Shown: in pieces, positions 58,079 through 64,000 of the stretch
Layout: every line of letters begins with the position of its first letter
Position numbering within the stretch: position 1 is the first letter of the stretch
NCBI GenBank assembly: GCA_026388415.1
Contig: JAPLJV010000044.1
Span: forward strand, 62,001 to 126,000
Length of the DNA: 64,000 nucleotides
Source of the DNA: Deltaproteobacteria bacterium
Lineage (GTDB): Bacteria; Desulfobacterota; Syntrophia; Syntrophales; JACQWR01
Direction of reading: 5' to 3'
The notes under the pieces: generated by a model
Seen by the model: the letters and a program-made list of their open reading frames with translations, nothing else
The model's database searches: none
What the model was told of the DNA's origin: nothing
Position numbers and translations under genes: made by a program

Positions 58079-59260
58079 TCACGAAAACTGCTTCATAACC
58101 TTCCCGAATCCCTCCATGGAATTTATTATTGTCCGGTCTTCCACGCAGTAGGAAATGCGGAAGAAGCCGGGTCCGCTGAAGCCGCTGCCAGGTACACAGA
58201 TGATTTTTTCCTGAAGTAAAGCTTTAACAAACAAGGCATCATCTTCTATGGGACTCTGGGGGAAAAGGTAAAAGGCTCCGGCGGGTTTGACGAACTTGTA
58301 GCCCAAGGCTGCCAAGCCATCGCAGAGCAGGTCGCGTTTGCGTTTATATTCGGCCACCGCCACCTGGGCGCCCTGCAGGTTGACGATCACGCGCTGCATC
58401 AAGGCCGGCGCGTTCACAAAACCAAGAATTCGGTTGCAAAGAATAGCGGCATCAATAACCATCGCCACGCCCTTCAGGGCCGGATTGATGGCCAGATAGC
58501 CGATTCTTTCTCCGGGCAGGGAAAGGCTTTTGGAATAAGAGGTGGCAATAATACTGTTTTCGTAGGCGGCCAGGACACTGGGAACCTCGGCGCCGTCGTA
58601 GACGATATCCGTATAAGGCTCATCGGAGATGAGGTAAATATCCTCGCCCAGAGTACGGGACTTGTCTCGCAGAACGTCGGCCAAACCCTTGATAGCAGCG
58701 CCATCGTAAACCTTGCCGGTGGGATTGTTGGGCGAATTAATCAGCACGATCTTTGTTTTTTCTGTAATGGCAGCGGCGATAGCCGAAAGATCAAGGGAAA
58801 AATCGCTTTGGGTCTTGACAAATTTAGTCACGCCGCCCGCGTTATCCACATAGGAACGGTATTCCACAAAACAGGGCGTAGGAACAATAACCTCCTCGTT
58901 GGGATTAAGGAGCGCCTTTAAGATGACATTCAGAGCGCCGCCGGCCCCGCAGGTCATGATAATGTTGTTGAAAGCAAGTGGCACTCCCCGGATGGAACTC
59001 TGGTAGGCGGCCACAGACTTTCTCGTCTCGGGATAGCCGGCATTAGGCATATAGCCATGTTTATTCGGGATAACGGCGGCGGCAGCCTGGATGAGAGCCT
59101 CCTTGAATTTGTCCGGCGGTTCAATATTGGGATTGCCGAGGCTGAAATCAAAAACATTTTCCGCACCGAATTGTTTTCTCAAATTATCGCCTTCCTCAAA
59201 CATTTTCCTAATCCATGATGAGCTAGCGATCATATCCTGAATCTTGGTAGAAACAGCCAT
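58079..59260 (-). CDS. Pyridoxal-phosphate-dependent aminotransferase, class I
   Basis: This aspartate/aromatic-type aminotransferase of 393 residues has its PLP lysine in ATSYSKSLSLPGERIGY. NSPNNPTGKVY and ISDEPYTDIVYDG are intact. The N-terminal FSLGNPNIEPP segment places it with a family of aspC-like enzymes that includes LL-diaminopimelate-type and tyrosine-type members. The substrate is not decidable. It is convergent with acylphosphatase and divergent from phoH. Confidence 0.93.
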   Translation of the reverse strand: MAVSTKIQDMIASSSWIRKMFEEGDNLRKQFGAENVFDFSLGNPNIEPPDKFKEALIQAAAAVIPNKHGYMPNAGYPETRKSVAAYQSSIRGVPLAFNNIIMTCGAGGALNVILKALLNPNEEVIVPTPCFVEYRSYVDNAGGVTKFVKTQSDFSLDLSAIAAAITEKTKIVLINSPNNPTGKVYDGAAIKGLADVLRDKSRTLGEDIYLISDEPYTDIVYDGAEVPSVLAAYENSIIATSYSKSLSLPGERIGYLAINPALKGVAMVIDAAILCNRILGFVNAPALMQRVIVNLQGAQVAVAEYKRKRDLLCDGLAALGYKFVKPAGAFYLFPQSPIEDDALFVKALLQEKIICVPGSGFSGPGFFRISYCVEDRTIINSMEGFGKVMKQFS

Positions 59261-59290
59261 CGAGTATTCTCCTTTTTTACAATATTATGG

Positions 59291-59319
59291 TTGACATTTT
59301 ATCGGGCATTGTTGATAAA
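59291..59319 (+). promoter_or_regulatory. Promoter upstream of phoH
   Basis: TTGACA (59291-59296), a 17-base spacer and GATAAA (59314-59319) form a plausible promoter. A perfect TATAAT also occurs at 59345-59350, with no good -35; using it would leave almost no leader. Confidence 0.5.
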
Positions 59320-59364
59320 AGCAACTGGCAAATCTGGAAAGATGTATAATAAGGTCGCAATTAC

Positions 59365-60360
59365 TTGAAACATAACAAATTGGCGCCAACCGCCGAAACC
59401 ATCAGTTTTACCGACAATACCATCCTCCGCAATCTGTTTGGCGAACAGGACAGTCATTTAAAGCTCCTGGAGAAGCTGACCGGCGTGAAGCTCGCCGTCC
59501 GGGGGAACAATATTACCATAGCCGGCGATGATCCCGTCATTGTTAAGCTCAGCAGGCAAATCCTCGGGCAACTCTACGGCATCATCGCCAAGGGCTATAA
59601 CGTATTTGCGGAAGATATCGTCTACGCGCACCGGATGCTCTCGGGAAACAGTGATGTGGATCTGGAAAAGATATTTCTCGACACGGTTTTCATTGCTTCC
59701 AAAAAACGCGTCATCACCCCGAAGAGCATCGCCCAGAAACTATACATTGATGCCATGAGAAAGCACGACATGGTGTTTGGCGTCGGCCCGGCCGGAACCG
59801 GCAAGACTTATCTGGCCATGGCCATGGCAGTTTCCGCGCTCATGGCCAAAAAGGTGCATCGCATAGTCCTGGCGCGGCCGGCCGTAGAGGCGGGTGAAAA
59901 GCTGGGCTTCCTGCCCGGCGACCTCGCGGAAAAGGTAAACCCTTATCTGCGGCCGCTTTATGACGCCCTGTTCGATATGCTGGATTTTGACCGGGCCACC
60001 GCTCTCATTCAAAAAAGCATTATCGAGGTTGCCCCGCTCGCCTTCATGCGCGGCCGGACGCTGAACGATTCCTTCGTCATCCTCGATGAGGCGCAGAATA
60101 CCACCTCCGAACAGATGAAGATGTTTCTCACCCGCCTCGGCTACGGTTCCCGGGCCGTCATCACGGGCGACATTACCCAGATAGATCTGCCCCTGGAAAA
60201 AGGATCAGGACTCATTGAAGCGGCAACAATCCTCAAAACAACGGAGGGCATCAGCTTCATTCACTTCTCTGAAGTTGACGTCGTCCGGCATCCTCTCGTT
60301 CAGGATGTCATTCGCGCCTACCAGCAGTTAGAGCAGCGGAAGAGAAATAAAGGCAATTAA
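59365..60360 (+). CDS. phoH: PhoH family ATPase
   Basis: This 331-residue protein has an N-terminal KH-like region (LKLLEKLTGVKLAVRGNNITI) and a C-terminal RecA-type ATPase with Walker A GPAGTGKT (about 141-148) and Walker B FVILDEAQN. An in-frame TAA at 59350 leaves TTG 59365 as first start, so translation begins at TTG. PhoH is linked to RNA metabolism and ribosome-associated work. It opens the operon phoH-pgpH-ybeY, an order widely conserved in bacteria. Confidence 0.95.
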   Translation: MKHNKLAPTAETISFTDNTILRNLFGEQDSHLKLLEKLTGVKLAVRGNNITIAGDDPVIVKLSRQILGQLYGIIAKGYNVFAEDIVYAHRMLSGNSDVDLEKIFLDTVFIASKKRVITPKSIAQKLYIDAMRKHDMVFGVGPAGTGKTYLAMAMAVSALMAKKVHRIVLARPAVEAGEKLGFLPGDLAEKVNPYLRPLYDALFDMLDFDRATALIQKSIIEVAPLAFMRGRTLNDSFVILDEAQNTTSEQMKMFLTRLGYGSRAVITGDITQIDLPLEKGSGLIEAATILKTTEGISFIHFSEVDVVRHPLVQDVIRAYQQLEQRKRNKGN

Positions 60361-60363
60361 AAC

Positions 60364-62748
60364 ATGTACAATATAAAAGTTTTTAAAGACAAATCAGCCT
60401 TGTTGGCAAAAAAGATCAAAAACCATGGTCCAAAGATTGCCGCATCATCTTCGCATGTGCTGCTCAATAAGATATTTATATTATCGGTTTTGAGTTTATT
60501 GCTGGCTATCCTCCTGACCCCCCAGATCCGGTTTCAACATCCCGGATATAAACTGGGAGACATCGCCACCCGCAATATCAAGGCCGACCGGGAGTTTATT
60601 GCGGAAAATGCGTCTGCCACTGAACAGAAGCGCATGGAAGCCATTAATGAAATCCGTTCCGTTTACGATTATGATGACGAAGTGGCGGCGCAGATCCTTA
60701 CCAGCCTGACCAATGCCTTCTCTCTGATGAAAGAAATAAGCTCCGGGAAGATAGCCGCCCCACCGGAGAAAAACGAGGATCTGTTATCGCCGCTGAAGAA
60801 AAACTTTGAAAGAATCGTCGGCCTGACCGTTTCTGCCGAGGAATTTCAGGCCCTCTACCAGAGCAAATTTTCACCCTCCGTCGCCGCAAAAATCGCGGGG
60901 CTTATTACTACGGCTTATCGTGGCGGCATGATTACGAACTTGACATTTTTGCCGCAGGAAAAAGACAGAGGAATCGCGGTCAGAGACTTAAGAAAGCAAA
61001 CGGAAAAAGAGCTGACCAATCTATCGGCCGCCCGCCATATAACGGATATCGAATCGGGGATGCTGAAAACGGCGAACCTTAACGCGGGCCAGGAGACAGC
61101 TTACACAGACAAGGTGGCTCTTAGCCTGGCGATGAAATTAATCAAGCCCAACCTTGTTTACAATAAGGATGCCACCGAATCAAGGAAGCATGCGGCCACA
61201 CGGGATGTCAATCCCGTTTTCCTGAAGGTTGAAAAACACGAGATGCTGGTTCGGGAGGGCGAAAAGATTACCCCTGCCGAAATGGCTAAATTGGATGCCT
61301 ACTACCAGATCAAGGGAGAAAAGAAGTTTTCCAAATTCCTGGTTTTTACCGGCGTGTTCTTTACAATCGTCTTTTTCGGCATTATTCTTTATCACTATGC
61401 AAATAAAATGTATAAAATTGAGAAGTTGGATATCTTGTTTATAAGTGTGACGGCTCTTTTACAGATTATTTTCGTCCGGATAGGAATTTTTGTTGCCGGG
61501 GCCGTTACGGAGGCCTTTCCCACCCTTCCCGCCGATGTCTTCATCTACACGATTCCTTTCAGCGCCGCCGCGATGCTGGTGAGTTTGCTGCTCAACCAGA
61601 GGCTGGCTTTTCTATTGTCCATATTCTTGTCAATTATCATCACCTTTCTTTTTGACGGCAAGATTTCCCTGTTTATTTTTTCCTTTCTGGGCAGTGCCGT
61701 GGCCGCTTACCGGATTGTAGATTGCCGGGAACGGGCTGCATTTTTCAAGGTCGGATTATTGCTGGGCGCCGTGAATATGGCGGCCATTCTCTCCCTGGGC
61801 CTGATTGAGGAAAACATTTTCACCTTTCACACCTTTATTGCCCTCCTGATGGGATTTGCGGGGGGAAGCGCTTCCGGTCTGCTGGTTGCCGGCCTGCTAC
61901 CCCTCTTTGAATCGCTTTTCCAATACACCACGGATATTAAGCTGTTAGAGCTGGCCAATCTCAACCAGCCTATTTTTCAGCAGATGATTATGGAAGCGCC
62001 AGGCACCTACCACCACAGTATTGTCATGGCTTCCATGGTCGAAACGGCTGCGGAGGGCATCGGCGCCAATGCTCTGCTGGCCAAGGTGAGTGCCTACTAT
62101 CATGACATCGGGAAGATGAAGATGCCCCAGTATTTCATTGAAAACCAGCCCAGCGGCGGCAACAAGCATGACAAGCTTTCGCCCAAAATGAGCTCGCTCG
62201 TGATAATTTCCCACGTCAAGGATGGTTGCGAATTGGCCGCCAAGGCAAAACTTTCCAAAGAGATTATCAATATTATCAGAGAGCATCACGGCACGAGCTT
62301 AGTCAGTTATTTTTTCGATAAGGCCAAAAAGGACAAGACACCTTCCATCCGCGCCTTGCCCGAAACTGATTTCCGCTATCCCGGTCCCAAACCGCAAACC
62401 AGGGAGGCGGGCCTCGTCCTGCTGGGCGATGTTATGGAGGCTTCCTCCCGCACGTTGTCCAATCCCACACCGGCCAGAATCAAAACACTGGTCCGGGAAC
62501 GTATCGAACACGCCCTAAACGATGGTCAGCTCGATGAATGTGATCTCACCCTGCGTGACTTAAACAAGGTTGCCGAGAGCTTTATCATGATTTTAAACGG
62601 CATTTTCCATCACCGCATAGATTACCCGGAACCTGTTGTCAATGAACTCAATGGCGCCAAGAAAGAAGGCAACTATGCAATTGTTGATCGAAAACAGGCA
62701 GAAAAAAGTAAAGGTAGACAGACGCCGGCTGCGACAGACAGCGAATAA
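60364..62748 (+). CDS. pgpH: 7TM-HD family cyclic-di-AMP phosphodiesterase
   Basis: This 794-residue inner-membrane protein has an N-terminal helix (about 35-52), a large extracellular 7TMR-HDED domain (55-320), seven helices (about 325-525) and a cytoplasmic HD domain. Metal ligands are visible in GTYHHSIVM, YYHDIGKM and IREHHGT. PgpH-type members cleave cyclic-di-AMP. It starts 3 bases after phoH. Whether this organism makes c-di-AMP cannot be seen in the window. Confidence 0.92.
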   Translation: MYNIKVFKDKSALLAKKIKNHGPKIAASSSHVLLNKIFILSVLSLLLAILLTPQIRFQHPGYKLGDIATRNIKADREFIAENASATEQKRMEAINEIRSVYDYDDEVAAQILTSLTNAFSLMKEISSGKIAAPPEKNEDLLSPLKKNFERIVGLTVSAEEFQALYQSKFSPSVAAKIAGLITTAYRGGMITNLTFLPQEKDRGIAVRDLRKQTEKELTNLSAARHITDIESGMLKTANLNAGQETAYTDKVALSLAMKLIKPNLVYNKDATESRKHAATRDVNPVFLKVEKHEMLVREGEKITPAEMAKLDAYYQIKGEKKFSKFLVFTGVFFTIVFFGIILYHYANKMYKIEKLDILFISVTALLQIIFVRIGIFVAGAVTEAFPTLPADVFIYTIPFSAAAMLVSLLLNQRLAFLLSIFLSIIITFLFDGKISLFIFSFLGSAVAAYRIVDCRERAAFFKVGLLLGAVNMAAILSLGLIEENIFTFHTFIALLMGFAGGSASGLLVAGLLPLFESLFQYTTDIKLLELANLNQPIFQQMIMEAPGTYHHSIVMASMVETAAEGIGANALLAKVSAYYHDIGKMKMPQYFIENQPSGGNKHDKLSPKMSSLVIISHVKDGCELAAKAKLSKEIINIIREHHGTSLVSYFFDKAKKDKTPSIRALPETDFRYPGPKPQTREAGLVLLGDVMEASSRTLSNPTPARIKTLVRERIEHALNDGQLDECDLTLRDLNKVAESFIMILNGIFHHRIDYPEPVVNELNGAKKEGNYAIVDRKQAEKSKGRQTPAATDSE

Positions 62749-63130
62749 AATTATTCGGGAACTCGGTTGCCGCGACAAGGAAATCAGCCTGGCGCTGGTT
62801 GATAACGATCAGATCCGGGAGATCAACAGACAGTATCTCAACCGCGATTATCCCACCAACGTGATCGCTTTTTCCCAACTGGAGGGAGATTTTGGCGATC
62901 TTAATCCCACCCTGCTCGGCGATGTGGTGATTTCTGTAGAGAGAGCCGCCGGTGACGGCCCGGCCGGCGGCTTGACCTTAGATGATGAGCTTGATTTCCT
63001 CTTTATCCACGGCCTCCTGCATCTATTGGGATATGAACATGAAAATACCACGGAAGCAGAGGCGCAAAGAATGAAAGATAAAGCCGAGCTTTTGTTTTAC
63101 AACCTGAAAGGCTTCAAAATCTATTCTTAA
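62675..63130 (+). CDS. ybeY: Endoribonuclease YbeY (rRNA maturation)
   Basis: This 151-residue zinc enzyme needed for 16S rRNA maturation has the metal-binding motif HxxxHxxGYxH as HGLLHLLGYEHE and the IREINRQYLNRDYPTNVIAF region. ATG 62675, with AGAAGG upstream, overlaps the end of pgpH by 74 bases; the longer frame from 62636 adds unrelated residues. The operon position after phoH and pgpH supports the call. Confidence 0.95.
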   Translation: MQLLIENRQKKVKVDRRRLRQTANKIIRELGCRDKEISLALVDNDQIREINRQYLNRDYPTNVIAFSQLEGDFGDLNPTLLGDVVISVERAAGDGPAGGLTLDDELDFLFIHGLLHLLGYEHENTTEAEAQRMKDKAELLFYNLKGFKIYS

Positions 63131-63529
63131 AAAATACGGGGTAACCGGTCTTATTTTAGTCTTTCTAGACAGTTGAATTCATTTTTCATCCGCTGCCAAC
63201 CATCCGTGCCATACCTTTCAACCTGGGCTTTTTCCAGTGCTCCTTTCTGAACGGATGCCTTCTTTCGCTCCTCCCAAAAAAAGTTTGTTGCACTCTGGAG
63301 AAAATCAGTAATTTTGGCAACCATATGCTGACAGGGGAGATAGATGAAATTGTTACAGCGTCAAAGGACAGTTATAAAACATGAAAATGGTGAAGAAGAA
63401 TCCCTGCATAAAAAAAGTGAAAAGAAGTTTAAAGATTAAATGAATTATGCTATCAGCAAACGACCGGCAGATTTCAAATAAACTCGATGGGGAGGTCTGA
63501 ACATCGGCATTGTCAATTGGCTATAATAT
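63131..63529. other. Intergenic region with two weak short ORFs
   Basis: This 399-base AT-rich gap after ybeY has one 57-residue minus-strand frame (63151-63324) and one 31-residue plus-strand frame (63344-63439, very basic, after AGGGGAG). No RNA gene or promoter was recognised. Confidence 0.5.
63151..63324 (-). CDS. Small hypothetical protein, 57 residues
   Basis: The frame encodes MVAKITDFLQSATNFFWEER followed by a charged helix with EKAQVERYGTDGWQRM. The composition looks protein-like (amphipathic, few rare residues), but the ribosome binding site is poor and no family is recognised. It is convergent with ybeY. Confidence 0.35.
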   Translation of the reverse strand: MVAKITDFLQSATNFFWEERKKASVQKGALEKAQVERYGTDGWQRMKNEFNCLERLK

Positions 63530-64000
63530 ATGATCCCTAAAGCAACCATTAAGACCTTTATCCATCAGGCTCGCGAACTGGGGGCACTGCAAGCCAAACT
63601 GATCGAAGCGGCAAGCATCGTCACTGCACCCTGGGTCAGGCTTAAATGTCGGTATGGCTGTGGCGGCTATAATACCAGCCTTTGCTGTCCGCCGCATACA
63701 CCCACCTATCTGGAGACAAGGGAGGTAATCGCCAGTTACCAATCCGCCCTGCTGATCCACGGCAAGGAGCTCGGCAGGCTTCCCGCCATTGTCTGCGATC
63801 TGGAACGCCGGATCTTCCTGGCTGGTTTTCATAAGGCTTTTGGTCTGGGAAGCGGGCCATGTCAACTGTGCGAAAAATGTAATGTCAAGCGATGCATCCA
63901 CACCGAACAGGCTCGCCCTTCCATGGAGTCCTGCGGCATTGACGTTTATGCTACGGTCCGGGCCAACGGCTATCCCATAAAAGTTGTTAAGGATTATTCA
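63530..64000 (+). CDS. DUF2284 metal-binding protein, 3' end cut by the window
   Basis: ATG 63530 opens a frame that runs off the window after 157 residues. Cysteine clusters are CRYGCGGYN, LCCPPHTPT, and CQLCEKCNVKRC, the pattern of DUF2284 proteins, which likely hold an iron-sulfur cluster. Members occur mostly in anaerobes; function is not established. The upstream ribosome binding site is weak. Confidence 0.85.
   Translation, partial: MIPKATIKTFIHQARELGALQAKLIEAASIVTAPWVRLKCRYGCGGYNTSLCCPPHTPTYLETREVIASYQSALLIHGKELGRLPAIVCDLERRIFLAGFHKAFGLGSGPCQLCEKCNVKRCIHTEQARPSMESCGIDVYATVRANGYPIKVVKDYS

Overview
The window looks like a chromosome segment of an anaerobic Gram-negative bacterium, most likely a Desulfobacterota/Syntrophales-type organism (Syntrophus/Smithella-like). 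This is inferred from the mix of large hybrid histidine kinases, outer-membrane proteins, a GH57/glycogen-synthase-type gene, radical SAM proteins, NAD-dependent ligase, glutamate dehydrogenase and a DUF2284 protein. No rRNA gene is present, so the assignment rests on gene content only. Almost all of the window is coding, on both strands.

Region 1 (1-12.8 kb) is a signalling cluster. It holds a truncated HAMP-GAF-PAS receptor, a 1356-residue hybrid histidine kinase (4HB-HAMP-GAF-PAS-HisKA-HATPase-REC-REC-HPt), a periplasmic-binding receptor that has no kinase, a V4R protein, a soluble hybrid kinase, and convergent REC and REC-cyclase genes. The C-terminal halves of the two kinases are near-identical copies. 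Upstream of the next gene lies a decayed IS91-type transposase remnant.

Region 2 (13.3-21.6 kb) is metabolic: an aminotransferase with an acyl-CoA ligase, then hemE-hemH-hemY, where hemH carries an internal deletion that removes its catalytic histidine segment. A D,D-carboxypeptidase, a radical SAM protein and a SemiSWEET transporter follow. Region 3 (22-29.2 kb) concerns the envelope and osmotic stress: a DUF748/AsmA-like giant, aquaporin, MscL, two small exported proteins and an OmpA-type porin with four thrombospondin-3 repeats.

Region 4 (29.3-33 kb) looks accessory: a decayed DksA/TraR gene, a single-chain methyltransferase-endonuclease, an AT-rich orphan gene and a Phd/PIN toxin-antitoxin pair, ending at tRNA-Arg(CCG). 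Region 5 (33-43.6 kb) contains an orphan peptide-binding lipoprotein, a YihY-cNMP-winged-helix fusion, a VKOR-thioredoxin fusion, a DUF4139 protein, a degenerate KaiC/PPDK-N fusion and glutamate dehydrogenase.

Region 6 (43.8-53.6 kb) has a GH57-glycosyltransferase fusion split by a one-base frameshift. It is followed by a six-gene minus-strand operon: S1 protein, inactive M16, M20, radical SAM, a two-helix membrane protein and active M16. Region 7 (53.7-64 kb) has an adenine deaminase-like gene, ligA-acylphosphatase, an aminotransferase, phoH-pgpH-ybeY, and a DUF2284 gene cut by the window end.

The most rewarding points are the hemH deletion, the split GH57 gene, the two decayed genes hidden in intergenic DNA, the one-polypeptide restriction-modification enzyme, the split receptor/V4R/kinase arrangement, the YihY-CRP fusion and the M16/M20/radical SAM operon.
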